Positions 34,418-43,815 of a stretch of DNA of 64,000 nucleotides are shown piece by piece. The DNA is taken from contig CAZHPV010000005.1 in the NCBI GenBank assembly GCA_964534845.1, positions 1 through 64,000 on the forward strand. The letters run 5' to 3'. Below the pieces are notes generated by a model. That model did not search any database. It saw nothing but the letters and a program-made list of their open reading frames with translations, and was not told the origin of the DNA. How positions within the stretch are numbered: position 1 is the stretch's first letter; each line of letters begins with the position of its first letter. The DNA is from CALCKU01 sp964534845 (lineage in GTDB: Bacteria; Pseudomonadota; Alphaproteobacteria; Caulobacterales; Maricaulaceae). Position numbers and translations under genes: made by a program.

Positions 34418-35053
34418 ATGACCCGCCGCCTTCCTGCAACGCCGAAGACTTATCAACTCGCATTTGAAATCCTAAAGTCAGGCGGGCTTGTCGCCCTGCC
34501 CACGGAAACGGTTTACGGACTGGCAGCTTCGGCCGCAGACAAGAAAGCTGTCGAACGATTATATCATGTCAAAGATAGATCAAATGACAAACCGCTCGCG
34601 CTTTGCGTGGATAGTTTTGAAACCGCGCAAAAATATGCTCATCTTTCAGGCCTTGGACTAAAACTGGCTAAAGCGTTCTGGCCCGGCCCGCTCTCTCTCG
34701 TATTAGACGCCCAAACGACGCGCCCCCTTTCTCCTAATCTTTACGGATTGGGCGATGACGGCCAAGCCACTATATCCTTGCGCTGGCCGGACACAGAATG
34801 GATAAAATTCCTCCCAGACCTGCCTTTGGCGCTCACCAGCGCAAATGTCTCGGGGCAGTCTGATCCACGAAACGGGGATGATGTCTATCACTATCTATCA
34901 GGAAAAATAGAGCTTATCATTGACGAAACTACGCCCCTATCCTCAGGACAGGCATCAACTATAATATCAATATCTGGGAAAAGAGCGAAGCTCTTGCGGC
35001 GCGGCGCACTCAGTCATGGTGACTTTGCCAAATTTGATATAGATTGGGCCTGA
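34418..35053 (+). CDS. Threonylcarbamoyl-AMP synthase (TsaC/Sua5 type)
   Basis: 211 residues; makes threonylcarbamoyl-AMP for tRNA t6A37. Visible: the N-terminal LKSGGLVALPTETVYGLAAS, YHVKDRSNDKPLALCVD, WPGPLSLVLD and LALTSANVSGQSDP. It lacks the long C-terminal Sua5 domain, so it is the short TsaC form. The ATG has no strong ribosome-binding site. It is followed one base later by an FAD oxidoreductase gene, so the two are coupled. Confidence 0.88.
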   Translation: MTRRLPATPKTYQLAFEILKSGGLVALPTETVYGLAASAADKKAVERLYHVKDRSNDKPLALCVDSFETAQKYAHLSGLGLKLAKAFWPGPLSLVLDAQTTRPLSPNLYGLGDDGQATISLRWPDTEWIKFLPDLPLALTSANVSGQSDPRNGDDVYHYLSGKIELIIDETTPLSSGQASTIISISGKRAKLLRRGALSHGDFAKFDIDWA

Positions 35054-35054
35054 A

Positions 35055-36467
35055 ATGTCCAAGAAAATTTCATATCTCACATCTGCATTGCCAGAAAATA
35101 TCTGGACACAAGACCCTGATATTATCGCTCCGCATCTGGTGGAATGGCGGGATAAATATCAAGGGCAAACCCCGCTAATGCTCACGCCGGAAACGACACA
35201 GCAAGTCGCGCGCGCCGTCAAAATTTGCCATAATCATAACATCAAAATTACGCCTCAAGGCGGCAATACCGGACTGGTTGGCGGACAAACGCCCCAAGGA
35301 GAAGTACTGTTATCGCTTAAACGCATGACAAAAATTCTCGACGTTAATCCGGTTGAAAATGCCCTTACCGTTCAAGCTGGCGCGACCTTATTATCCGTTC
35401 AGCAAGCCGCTAATGCGGCAGACAGGAAATTTCCGTTGTCTCTGGCCTCTGAGGGCACGTGCACAATCGGCGGTATTCTCTCGACAAATGCCGGCGGGGT
35501 TCATGTCTTAAAATATGGTACAACCAAAGAGCTTGTCTTTGGGGTAGAGGCTGTCTTGCCCGACGGGCAGGTTTTTAACGGCTTAACCTCACTGCGCAAA
35601 GATAATACCGGCTATGACATGAACCGACTTTTCCTTGGCGCCGAGGGCACTCTGGGGGTCATAACGGCGGCGAGCCTCAAACTCTTTGGCAAACCCGGTC
35701 ATATAAGGCGGGTCATGGTGGGTCTGGATAGTCCGCAAGCCGCGCTGAATTTGCTGGACCATTGCCGGCATAATGGACAGCTTTCCATGTTCGAAGTTAT
35801 ACCGCGTATCGGATTGGACGTCGTGACGCAAAATATCAAAAACCAGCGCGACCCGTTTGACGCCCCGCATCCGTGGTATGCGATTTTAGATTGGGAAACC
35901 GAAACGAGCGACGCTGGAGGCCGTTTGGCGGAAACAAAATTATCCCAAGCTTTAGAAAAAGGCCTTATTCGCGATGCCGTGATTGCACAAAATGAGACAC
36001 AGGCTAAAACTATACTCGCCTTGCGGGAAAATATGTCAGCTGGACAAAAGTTTCTAGGCGGTTCAATCAAGCTTGATATCACCGTGCCGCTCTCAGATAT
36101 TCCTGTATTTTTTGACCGGGCAGACAAAGCCGTTGAGGCCTTAATACCGGGTGCGCGCCCTGTCGGGTTTGGGCATTTCGGGGACGGAAATATTCATTAC
36201 AATGTCGCCCAGCCCGCACCAGCGGGTACCCATTCAAACAAAGAAAAAGACAAAGCGGCGTTTCTGGCGAACTGGGACATTATCTCTGACGCCATCTTTG
36301 ATATTGTCACAGCGCTCGGGGGGTCTATCTCTGCCGAGCACGGTATTGGCATTATGAAAAAAGAGGCCCTTGCCAAACGCGCCTCCGGGGAAAAACTCGC
36401 CATGATGAAATCCATAAAAAATACGCTGGATTCGAAAAACATCATGAACCCGCGTGTTATGTTCTAA
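35055..36467 (+). CDS. FAD-binding oxidoreductase (GlcD/D-2-hydroxyglutarate dehydrogenase type)
   Basis: 470 residues. An FAD-binding type 4 domain (about 35-215; ITPQGGNTGLVGGQ, SEGTCTIGGILSTNAGGVHV) is followed by an FAD-oxidase C domain with FGHFGDGNIHYNVAQP and AEHGIGIMKKEAL. Oxidises a D-2-hydroxyacid; candidates are D-2-hydroxyglutarate, D-lactate or glycolate, which the sequence does not resolve. ATG follows the tsaC-like stop after one base. Confidence 0.86.
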   Translation: MSKKISYLTSALPENIWTQDPDIIAPHLVEWRDKYQGQTPLMLTPETTQQVARAVKICHNHNIKITPQGGNTGLVGGQTPQGEVLLSLKRMTKILDVNPVENALTVQAGATLLSVQQAANAADRKFPLSLASEGTCTIGGILSTNAGGVHVLKYGTTKELVFGVEAVLPDGQVFNGLTSLRKDNTGYDMNRLFLGAEGTLGVITAASLKLFGKPGHIRRVMVGLDSPQAALNLLDHCRHNGQLSMFEVIPRIGLDVVTQNIKNQRDPFDAPHPWYAILDWETETSDAGGRLAETKLSQALEKGLIRDAVIAQNETQAKTILALRENMSAGQKFLGGSIKLDITVPLSDIPVFFDRADKAVEALIPGARPVGFGHFGDGNIHYNVAQPAPAGTHSNKEKDKAAFLANWDIISDAIFDIVTALGGSISAEHGIGIMKKEALAKRASGEKLAMMKSIKNTLDSKNIMNPRVMF

Positions 36468-36526
36468 GGATAGGCTCACTGTGCAGCCCTATTGGTGATC
36501 CGTGGTCATATCGGCATGGATTAGTT

Positions 36527-36540
36527 TCACATAAGTGTGA
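36527..36540. promoter_or_regulatory. Short dyad upstream of yaaA
   Basis: TCACA-TAAG-TGTGA is a perfect five-base dyad, 110 bases before the yaaA start. It looks like inverted CRP half-sites but the order (TCACA first) and four-base gap are not those of a CRP box. Confidence 0.2.
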
Positions 36541-36650
36541 CCTTTATGCGCTTGAAAGCTGCGCCCATATCTTTATGGTTGGCACGTCATTCACCACGCA
36601 TACAAGCCTGAAATTGTTTTAGGTTGATGTTATGAGGAAAGGATATACCC

Positions 36651-37436
36651 ATGCTGACACTGCTATCCCCTGCCAAGAAATTAAATTTTGATCCCGTCTC
36701 CCTGGCGCTGGACATTACCCAGCCCCGATTAAATTCGGATACAACTATTCTGGCCAAAATCGCCAAAAAACAAAGCCCGGCTGACCTAAAGCGTCTTATG
36801 CATATAAGCGATAATTTGGCCCAGCTAAATGTTGATCGGTTCCAAGCCTTTCATCTTGAAGGCAAAAGCAATCTCGCCAAACCCGCTGGCCTCACCTTTG
36901 ACGGCAATGTCTATTGGGGATTGGACGCTAACACCTTATCCGGTGATGATATGACCTATGCTCAAGATCACTTACGGATTTTGTCTGGACTTTACGGCGT
37001 ACTCCGTCCGCTTGATGCCATACAGGCCTACCGTCTGGAGATGGGCACAAAAATGGAAAATCCGCGCGGAAAATCACTATATGATTTCTGGGGCACACGA
37101 CTCTCCGAGGCGCTAAAGGCTGACATGGAAAACCATAGTGATAAAACAATCGTCAATCTGGCATCCAATGAATATTTTAAGGCTGTTGATAAATCCGCGC
37201 TAGGGAGCGAGGTCATTAGCGCCAAATTCCTGAATGTCAAAGACGGCAAAGCGCGCGCCTTAATGTATTATGCAAAATTTGCGCGCGGTCTTATGGCCCG
37301 CTGGATTATGGAAAACCGTATTGACCGGGCCGACGGGCTTAAAGATTTCGATCTTGAGAATTACAAATATGATGCAAAGGCGTCCTCGCAAACCGAACTG
37401 GTATTTTCGCGTAAACAGCCTGCACCGAAAAAATAA
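36651..37436 (+). CDS. yaaA: Peroxide stress protein YaaA
   Basis: 261 residues, the usual length of this UPF0246/DUF328 family, with the N-terminal MLTLLSPAKKLNFD, LSGLYGVLRPLDAIQAYRLE and NLASNEYFKAVD. In E. coli YaaA limits free iron and so protects DNA during peroxide stress. AGGA sits before the ATG. A single gene, followed 25 bases later by YihY in the same direction. Confidence 0.9.
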   Translation: MLTLLSPAKKLNFDPVSLALDITQPRLNSDTTILAKIAKKQSPADLKRLMHISDNLAQLNVDRFQAFHLEGKSNLAKPAGLTFDGNVYWGLDANTLSGDDMTYAQDHLRILSGLYGVLRPLDAIQAYRLEMGTKMENPRGKSLYDFWGTRLSEALKADMENHSDKTIVNLASNEYFKAVDKSALGSEVISAKFLNVKDGKARALMYYAKFARGLMARWIMENRIDRADGLKDFDLENYKYDAKASSQTELVFSRKQPAPKK

Positions 37437-37461
37437 TCACACCCCGCCTTGTAAGATTCAC

Positions 37462-38448
37462 GTGACATCCAAAACCGTACAATCCTGTTACGCAACCAAC
37501 CCGCTCCAGTTTTCTGTAAATGACTGGCGCATAATCGCCCGAATGTCTTGCGGTGAAATCAATGAGGACAATATCACCATTGTCTCGGCTGGCGTCGCCT
37601 TTTTTTCAATGCTGGCCATATTTCCCATGATTACAGCCGTACTTTCACTTTACGGGTTCTTCGCGGACCCTGTAATTGCGCAGGAACAACTCTTAACGAT
37701 AACGGAGCTTTTACCTCATGATGTCTGGGTTCTAATTAACGATCAGGTCCAAGCCGTTACAGGCAAAACCAATAAAGCTATCGGCTTTAAAATATTCCTT
37801 GGTATTCTGGCCGCGCTTTGGGCCGGAGGTGCGGGAATTCGCGCCATGATGCGGGGTCTCAATATTGCTTACGGCGAGGTGGATGACCGCCCCTTGATAC
37901 GGCGCTGGGCGTTAGCTTTTCTCTTTACTCTAGGCGCAGTCATGATGATGTTTATATCTCTGGGTGTCATTATTGGTGTGCCTTATGGTCTTTCAGTGTT
38001 GAAGCTGGAAGGCCTTACGGCCAGCCTGACCCGGTATTTACCGTGGAGCCTGTTGATTTTTGCCTTTAGTTTTGCCTGCGCGGTCTTGTACCGATACGGC
38101 CCCAATCGCAGACCTGCCAAAATGCGCTGGATTATTCCCGGCGTCATATTTGCAACGCTCTCATGGCTATTGATCTCGGTCGGGTTTTCAAAATTTGTCG
38201 CGGCTTTCGGAACCTATAACAAGACGTATGGTAGTCTGGGGGCGGTGATGGTCTTGCTCGTCTGGCTGTGGTTGACAAATTGGGTGATTATATTTGGAGC
38301 CGAGATTAACGGAGAAATGGAACGTCACACCATGCAAGATACGACACGCGGGCCTGACCGGGCCATTGGGGAACGCGGGGCGGCCATGGCAGATTATGTC
38401 GCAAGCTCTATTTCAATGCGGGATGTGGATATTGACGCCCAAATTTAG
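37462..38448 (+). CDS. YihY/UPF0761-type inner-membrane protein
   Basis: 328 residues from a GTG at 37462, the first plausible start after yaaA; the frame extends back into yaaA. Six hydrophobic segments with the family text DNITIVSAGVAFFSMLAIFP, WAGGAGIRAMMRGLNIAYGE and the C-terminal WLWLTNWVIIFGAEINGEME. Once mis-called ribonuclease BN; true function unknown. The stop overlaps the convergent SRAP gene by four bases. An ATG at 37543 is a shorter alternative. Confidence 0.82.
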   Translation: MTSKTVQSCYATNPLQFSVNDWRIIARMSCGEINEDNITIVSAGVAFFSMLAIFPMITAVLSLYGFFADPVIAQEQLLTITELLPHDVWVLINDQVQAVTGKTNKAIGFKIFLGILAALWAGGAGIRAMMRGLNIAYGEVDDRPLIRRWALAFLFTLGAVMMMFISLGVIIGVPYGLSVLKLEGLTASLTRYLPWSLLIFAFSFACAVLYRYGPNRRPAKMRWIIPGVIFATLSWLLISVGFSKFVAAFGTYNKTYGSLGAVMVLLVWLWLTNWVIIFGAEINGEMERHTMQDTTRGPDRAIGERGAAMADYVASSISMRDVDIDAQI

Positions 38449-39128
38449 CACGGTTCAATAAGCTGCGCGCCCTGGGCCCGTCCAGACCCAACACCCCTAT
38501 CGACCTCGTGATAGTCCAGATCATGGCCTTCGCATTTTTTACGCATGATTTTATCCCCCGGAAGGTTCCAATTTAGCCAACCATCCCATTGCGTACGCGG
38601 CAAACGCACAGGCATACGGTGATGTAAATGCTTCATCGATCCCGTGGCCGGGGTTGTCAGAATTGTGCACGATAGCAGCGTTATGCCCTCATCAACACGC
38701 CATTGATCCCACAAGCCGGCAAAGGCGAATAACGGCGCCTCGGCTTCATATATAAAATAGGGCGTTTTGGGTTTTTCCACCCCTTCCCATTCATACCAGC
38801 CATTTGCCGGGATTAAAGCCCGCCTGCGGCGAAAGGGCGTCCTAAAGCTGGCTTTCTCCGCAGCTGTCTCAAGACGCGCATTAAAAAGCGGACGGCCTTC
38901 GGGGGGTGTTTTTTTCCAATGCGGATGTAAGCCCCACCGCATGGGAACAATTTTACGCCTTTGGCGCCCATCAAAAGCTATAACCGGCACAACGTTGCCC
39001 GGCGATATATTATAATTAGCCGCCCAGTTCCACAGCGGGTCGCCGTTCTGATCTAATGGCCCCATTTGCGCCATAAAAGCCGCCGCAATTTCGTCAAGGG
39101 AGTTATATAGAGCATAGCGTCCACACAT
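38445..39128 (-). CDS. SOS response-associated peptidase (SRAP/YedK family)
   Basis: 227 residues starting MCGRYAL, so Cys2 becomes the N-terminal catalytic residue after Met removal. This nucleophile forms a thiazolidine link to abasic sites in single-stranded DNA. Also seen: ANYNISPGNVVPVI, FNARLETAAEKASFR, LIPANGWYEWEG with the catalytic Glu, and LHHRMPV with the key His. Start at 39128 is fixed by the family; the longer frame runs into the NUDIX gene. Shields abasic sites during replication. Confidence 0.92.
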   Translation of the reverse strand: MCGRYALYNSLDEIAAAFMAQMGPLDQNGDPLWNWAANYNISPGNVVPVIAFDGRQRRKIVPMRWGLHPHWKKTPPEGRPLFNARLETAAEKASFRTPFRRRRALIPANGWYEWEGVEKPKTPYFIYEAEAPLFAFAGLWDQWRVDEGITLLSCTILTTPATGSMKHLHHRMPVRLPRTQWDGWLNWNLPGDKIMRKKCEGHDLDYHEVDRGVGSGRAQGAQLIEPC

Positions 39129-39156
39129 AAAACTGATATAGAGGGTTGATAAAATA

Positions 39157-39645
39157 ATGGAAATGGTTTTGCCAGAATTAGACAAGGATAAAGACGAAGA
39201 CGACCGCGTTGATTGCGTCGGTGTGATCTGCTTTCGCGGGAATGATGTTTTGCTCATTGAACGCGGAACACCGCCGCGTAAAGGCGAATGGTCGATACCG
39301 GGCGGACGCGTTGAGGCGGGTGAGAGCTTTCGCGACGCCGCTCTGCGCGAGCTTTTTGAGGAAACTGGCATTCACGCCCAATTGGGTGAAAAAATCGCGA
39401 CACTCAATGCCGACTTCGAAGACTATAAATACCGCTTACATGACTATGTCGCCACATGGGTGTCGGGTGAACCGCTTGCGGGCGATGACGCGAAAAAGGC
39501 GGTGTTCATCACGCCCGAAAGGCTTGCAAAGGTCGAGATGTGGGCCAAAACCCGCGAAGTCATAGAGATGGCACGCAGCGAGTTAAACACCGATAGCGGC
39601 GTAATCAGCGGAACTACCCAACGCTCAATTGAGCTGAAAAATTAA
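39157..39645 (+). CDS. NUDIX hydrolase
   Basis: 162 residues with a full NUDIX box: GGRVEAGESFRDAALRELFE followed by ETGI, giving the G-x5-E-x7-RE-x2-EE pattern. Hydrolyses a nucleoside-diphosphate-linked compound, likely an ADP-ribose or damaged nucleotide; substrate not resolved. Diverges from the SRAP gene across 28 bases. Beside the TIGR02301-type gene as in many alphaproteobacteria. Confidence 0.88.
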   Translation: MEMVLPELDKDKDEDDRVDCVGVICFRGNDVLLIERGTPPRKGEWSIPGGRVEAGESFRDAALRELFEETGIHAQLGEKIATLNADFEDYKYRLHDYVATWVSGEPLAGDDAKKAVFITPERLAKVEMWAKTREVIEMARSELNTDSGVISGTTQRSIELKN

Positions 39646-39684
39646 GTGGTCAATTCGGTGAGCCGTTCTATATATAATCAAACT

Positions 39685-40164
39685 ATGCGACGAAACCTTG
39701 GAAATACTGGCCTTATTTTGGTCTTTTGCGCCCATGCAACACTCGCACTGGCTCAACAGCCCCAATCACCCCAAATTAACCCAGCCGATATTCAAGCGGC
39801 CCGTCAGGCCGCCCAACAAGCGCGTGAAGCCGCGGAAATAAGGGTGGAAACGACAATGGTTACTATGAGCAGCCTCGTTGAAGCTATGGCAAGAAATCTG
39901 GGCCAAATGCATTATCTACGTACATTATGTTTTGGCAATGACGATCAAAAATGGCGCAGACATGCCGGGCAAATGCTCAATCTCGAAGCTCCCGATGATA
40001 AAGTCCGCAGAAAAGAACTGATCCGCGCCTTTAATACCGGCTATTATCAAGAAGAGGGTCGCCACGCAGAATGCTCCCAAGCTGTCTCTATTGACGCTGC
40101 CGCTCTGGCTGAAAATGGTCGCCACCTTGCCTCTATGCTGGGTGACCCTTACCGCGAACCCTAG
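39685..40164 (+). CDS. TIGR02301-type exported protein
   Basis: Signal peptide MRRNLGNTGLILVFCAHATL, cut after ALA, at an ATG at 39685. An in-frame GTG at 39646 would give a longer N-terminus. The mature part is a helical periplasmic protein: a Gln/Ala-rich stretch (IQAARQAAQQAREAAEIR), then MHYLRTLCFGNDDQKWR, and a C-terminal AFNTGYYQEEGRHAECSQAV with paired cysteines. This pattern is that of the alphaproteobacterial TIGR02301 family, whose role is unknown. Confidence 0.72.
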   Translation: MRRNLGNTGLILVFCAHATLALAQQPQSPQINPADIQAARQAAQQAREAAEIRVETTMVTMSSLVEAMARNLGQMHYLRTLCFGNDDQKWRRHAGQMLNLEAPDDKVRRKELIRAFNTGYYQEEGRHAECSQAVSIDAAALAENGRHLASMLGDPYREP

Positions 40165-40306
40165 TCAGGGACAGGTCGAAACAAAGCGTTTGCAAACGGC
40201 GAAGGGGCGAGACTTTCTGTCATTTAAACTGGACGCCGCCTTGCAAGAATTTTAAGGAAGGCCTGATATAAATCAGATTAATAGCCTTTGGGTATAAGGA
40301 TTTGAC

Positions 40307-40714
40307 ATGCGTTTTAATTTTAGATCGACATTTTTTTCAAGCCTGATCGCTTTGGCTTTTGCCGCCGGCTTTAACAGTTTTGCGCAAACGTCAGAGGTTT
40401 TGAACCTGGCGGGGTCAGAGTGGGGTCCTGAAAACGGCTTTGACCAATTTGTTCAGTTTAAAGCCGAAGGCGAGCTTTTCGGATTTGGTGGATGTAATTC
40501 CTTTATCGGTAATTACACCTATGAGGCCGGAAACCTTTCGATTAAGAACCTGATATTAACCGAGGCAACTTGCGCCGGTCTTACCGGCGTTGAAGCGGCT
40601 TTTATGGAAGGGTTGCAAAACGCCCATACAGTCAAGATGGATGGATTATTGCTCAAGGTTTATGATAAAAACGATGTCTGGGTTTTAGGTCTTAGCCGAC
40701 GAGATTTCGACTAG
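40307..40714 (+). CDS. META-domain protein (HslJ-like)
   Basis: 135 residues with a signal peptide (cut after SFA) and a META domain: GSEWGPENGFDQFVQFKAEG, FGFGGCNSFIGNYTYE, LILTEATCAGL and LKVYDKNDVWVLGLSR. The family is linked to heat and novobiocin resistance in E. coli HslJ, but its action is not known. AAGGA precedes the ATG. Stands alone. Confidence 0.85.
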   Translation: MRFNFRSTFFSSLIALAFAAGFNSFAQTSEVLNLAGSEWGPENGFDQFVQFKAEGELFGFGGCNSFIGNYTYEAGNLSIKNLILTEATCAGLTGVEAAFMEGLQNAHTVKMDGLLLKVYDKNDVWVLGLSRRDFD

Positions 40715-40859
40715 ACTGTCTGAAGCTCTCCGTTACGCGTTCGTTGCTAACCAGCGCACCGCCAACTATTCCAAAATATAACCTGCCCCTAGTTGCAATT
40801 CTTCGCCGACCAACGCATATAACATCACGACCGCCACATAGCTTAGCATTAGGGACCAT

Positions 40860-41903
40860 ATGACAGAGCGATTAATCCTTCGACGCCCCGATGACTGGCA
40901 TGTGCATTTACGTGACGGGGATATGCTCGAGGCTGTTGTTGATTTCACCGCCCGTCAATTTGGACGCGCGATCATCATGCCTAATCTATCCCCGCCCGTC
41001 ACAAATGTAGAGGCCGCCAAAGCCTATAAAGAGCGTATAATAGCGGCTACCGACCCGTCTTTGGATTTCACCCCGCTCATGACCGCCTATCTGACAGATA
41101 ATTTCGAAGCCGATGAAATCACAAAGGGATATGAGAGCGGTATTCTAACGGCGTGTAAATTATACCCGGCCCATGCGACAACAAACTCCGAGCACGGCGT
41201 TACCAATATTGAAAATATTTATCCCGTTCTGGAACGTATGCAGTCATGCGGTATGCCTTTACTGGTTCACGGCGAGGTCACGCATGCCCATGCTGATATT
41301 TTTGACCGCGAGGCCATATTTATCGATGAAGTGATGATAAAACTCCAAGAGGACTTTCCTGAACTGAAAATCGTCTTTGAACATATAACCACCCAAGATG
41401 CTGTCGATTTTGTAACTGCAAGCGGGGCGAATATTGCCGCGACAATCACGCCGCATCATCTGGAAATAAACCGCAATGATATCTTTAAAGGCGGCATCCG
41501 TCCGCATATGTATTGCCTGCCTATTGCCAAACGGGAAACCCACCGCAAAGCCCTGCGCAGGGCGGCTATTTCCGGGTCAGAAAAATTCTTCCTTGGAACC
41601 GACTCGGCACCCCATACGATCGGGGCAAAGGAAAGCGCTTGCGGCTGCGCGGGAATTTTTAACGCCCCCTTCGCCATTGAAAGCTATGCCAAAACATTTG
41701 AAGAAGAAGGCGCACTCGACAAACTCGAAGGCTTTGCCTCTCTGTTCGGACCTCGCTTTTACGGACTGGCCGTCAATGAAACTAAAATCGTCTTGGAACG
41801 CCGACCCGTAAATGTACCTGAAACTTTAAATGTTCTTGATACACACATCATACCTTTTCACAGTGCGCAAACGCTGGCGTGGCAATATGCAGGAACCGCC
41901 TAA
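40860..41903 (+). CDS. pyrC: Dihydroorotase
   Basis: 347 residues of the E. coli type; closes carbamoyl aspartate to dihydroorotate in pyrimidine synthesis. Metal ligands visible: His14 and His16 in DWHVHLRDG, the carboxylated Lys in TACKLYPAHATTNSEHGV, His in LVHGEVTH, His in FEHITTQDAVDF, and Asp in GTDSAPHT. AGGG precedes the ATG. Stop overlaps the next ATG by one base (TAATG). Confidence 0.95.
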   Translation: MTERLILRRPDDWHVHLRDGDMLEAVVDFTARQFGRAIIMPNLSPPVTNVEAAKAYKERIIAATDPSLDFTPLMTAYLTDNFEADEITKGYESGILTACKLYPAHATTNSEHGVTNIENIYPVLERMQSCGMPLLVHGEVTHAHADIFDREAIFIDEVMIKLQEDFPELKIVFEHITTQDAVDFVTASGANIAATITPHHLEINRNDIFKGGIRPHMYCLPIAKRETHRKALRRAAISGSEKFFLGTDSAPHTIGAKESACGCAGIFNAPFAIESYAKTFEEEGALDKLEGFASLFGPRFYGLAVNETKIVLERRPVNVPETLNVLDTHIIPFHSAQTLAWQYAGTA

Positions 41904-42694
41904 TGCCGATTGCAAAACTTGATAGAGCCATTATCCGGCTATCAGGAGACGGTGTTGAATCTTGGCTGGAAGGGCTAATTACAAACGCCCTCACCTCCGA
42001 CATAACCTTCGCAGCCCTACTGACGCCGCAAGGCAAGATCATTGCTGATTTTTTTGTCCACAAATCTGGCTCTGATCTTCTTGTAGAGACGCCCGCGAAA
42101 TTTGGGGCAGATCTGCTAAAGCGACTTAAGATGTATAAATTACGCGCCCCCATAACCCTAACAGATGAGAGCGAGACGATGTCCGTTTACGCTATATGGG
42201 ACGGACAAGGACAAGAGGGCCAGACCGACCCGCGTCAACCCGCTTTAGGGCAACGTCTCATTAGCGCGGAACATCTTGATACGACAGGCGATTATAATGC
42301 GCACCGCCTATCTCTGGGCATTACGGACAGCCAATGGGATTTCGATACACAGAATGTCTTTCCTGCCGATGCTTATATGGATATCCTAAGGGGAGTAGAT
42401 TACCAAAAGGGATGTTTTGTAGGCCAAGAAGTGGTCTCACGCATGAAACGCATGACAATTGTCAAAAAGCGTCTGCGCGGCCTTATGTTTGAAACAGAGC
42501 GCAATGATATCGAGCTCAAAGTCGGCGATGCGATAAAATCTGGGGAACGCACGATAGGCGAAATATACTCGGTTCACGCTCACATGGGTGTTGGCATGAT
42601 TCGGCTAGAGAGGTTGAAATCAGCCACGCAAAATCTTACAGTCGGAGACATAGAGGTCAACATAATGAGGGCTCCGGATGGCTCAGACACCTAA
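41903..42694 (+). CDS. ygfZ: Folate-binding protein YgfZ
   Basis: 263 residues of the GcvT-like fold; aids repair or assembly of Fe-S clusters in a folate-dependent way. The hallmark is KGCFVGQEVVSRMKR with its conserved Cys, plus the N-terminal LSGDGVESWLEGLITN and the region LRAPITLTD. Start is the ATG at 41903 sharing a base with the pyrC stop. It overlaps the next gene by 17 bases. Confidence 0.9.
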   Translation: MPIAKLDRAIIRLSGDGVESWLEGLITNALTSDITFAALLTPQGKIIADFFVHKSGSDLLVETPAKFGADLLKRLKMYKLRAPITLTDESETMSVYAIWDGQGQEGQTDPRQPALGQRLISAEHLDTTGDYNAHRLSLGITDSQWDFDTQNVFPADAYMDILRGVDYQKGCFVGQEVVSRMKRMTIVKKRLRGLMFETERNDIELKVGDAIKSGERTIGEIYSVHAHMGVGMIRLERLKSATQNLTVGDIEVNIMRAPDGSDT

Positions 42695-43151
42695 ATTCGA
42701 AATTCACAGAAATGACCCTAGCGCCCTTGCACGGTTCGCGGCCCTTAATGCCGCTTGGATTGAAGAGCTGCATTATCTGGAAGAGTCTGATAAAAAAATG
42801 ATCGCCCATCCCGAGATGTACACAGAAAATGGCAATAGTGTCTTTAGCGTCCATATTGGCGATGTCGTAGCAGGCGCTTGCGCCCTGAAAAAAGATGCAC
42901 AGGGCGAATGGGAACTCACCAAAATGGCGGTCGATCCTAAATTTCAGGGCCGAGGCTTGGGCCAGACACTGATGGACGTTATAGAAACCTATGCCAAGGA
43001 CACTATGGGACTTAAGCGCATTTATCTTTTATCCAATACGGGGAACGCTGCCGCGATAAGGCTCTATAAGCGCAATGGCTGGACGGTTAATCATGAGGGC
43101 AAACATCCCGTCTATGCCCGCTGTAATATTGGCATGGAAAAATATCTGTAA
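42678..43151 (+). CDS. GNAT-family N-acetyltransferase
   Basis: 157 residues; acetyl-CoA binding motif A is clear: MAVDPKFQGRGLGQTLMDVI, then YLLSNTGNAAAIRLYKRNGW. The substrate is not readable. It overlaps ygfZ by 17 bases, so it is co-translated, and is followed four bases later by tag. Confidence 0.84.
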   Translation: MAQTPKFEIHRNDPSALARFAALNAAWIEELHYLEESDKKMIAHPEMYTENGNSVFSVHIGDVVAGACALKKDAQGEWELTKMAVDPKFQGRGLGQTLMDVIETYAKDTMGLKRIYLLSNTGNAAAIRLYKRNGWTVNHEGKHPVYARCNIGMEKYL

Positions 43152-43155
43152 AGCG

Positions 43156-43752
43156 ATGAACGATTTTCCAAACCATAACCCGGATTTACCCCGTTGCGGC
43201 TGGGTGCCTCCAAATGATCCGCTTTATTGCGCTTATCATGATACCGAATGGGGCCGCCCGATCAGAGAGGATAAAGCCCTGTTTTCGAAACTGATACAGG
43301 ACGGGCAACAAGCAGGATTGGCGTGGATTACCATATTGCGCAAACGCGAGGACATACTGCGCGCCTATGCAGGGTTTGATCCGGATATCATCGCCCACTA
43401 CACCGATAAAGACCGTGAGCGCCTTTTATCAAATGCGGGTATTATTCGCTCGAAACTAAAAATAAATGCTGCCATTCACAACGCACAAATCTTTTTGAAA
43501 ATGCGAGACGAGGACGGTATTAATTTTAGCGATCACCTCTGGAGCTTTGTCGGGGGCAATACAATCCAAAACCAATGGAAGGCATTTAAAGACGCGCCCG
43601 TTGATAGCCCAGAATCTATCGCTATGTCTAAAGACCTTAAAAAACGCGGCTTTAAATTTGTTGGCCCTGTAATCTGTTATGCCTTTATGCAGGCCGTCGG
43701 CATGATTAATGACCACAGCATTGATTGTCATGCCTATAAAGATTGCACATAA
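43156..43752 (+). CDS. tag: DNA-3-methyladenine glycosylase I
   Basis: 198 residues; removes 3-methyladenine from alkylated DNA. Seen: RCGWVPPNDPLYCAYHDTEWG-type start with zinc Cys and His, QAGLAWITILRKRE, and the end HSIDCHAYKDC with the other zinc ligands. I begin at ATG 43156, just after the acetyltransferase stop; a longer frame reaches into it. Normal length for the family. Confidence 0.93.
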   Translation: MNDFPNHNPDLPRCGWVPPNDPLYCAYHDTEWGRPIREDKALFSKLIQDGQQAGLAWITILRKREDILRAYAGFDPDIIAHYTDKDRERLLSNAGIIRSKLKINAAIHNAQIFLKMRDEDGINFSDHLWSFVGGNTIQNQWKAFKDAPVDSPESIAMSKDLKKRGFKFVGPVICYAFMQAVGMINDHSIDCHAYKDCT

Positions 43753-43815
43753 ATAGCGCTGGCCCCGGCTAAAAACACCCGCTATGATATGACTGAAACC
43801 ATAAGGACATGACAC

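Noticed and set aside
36527..36540. CRP/FNR box before yaaA
   Set aside because: Half-sites are in the wrong order and gap; kept only as a weak dyad.
37270..37461. Longer YihY start inside yaaA
   Set aside because: Would overlap yaaA by about 165 bases with an unlikely N-terminus.
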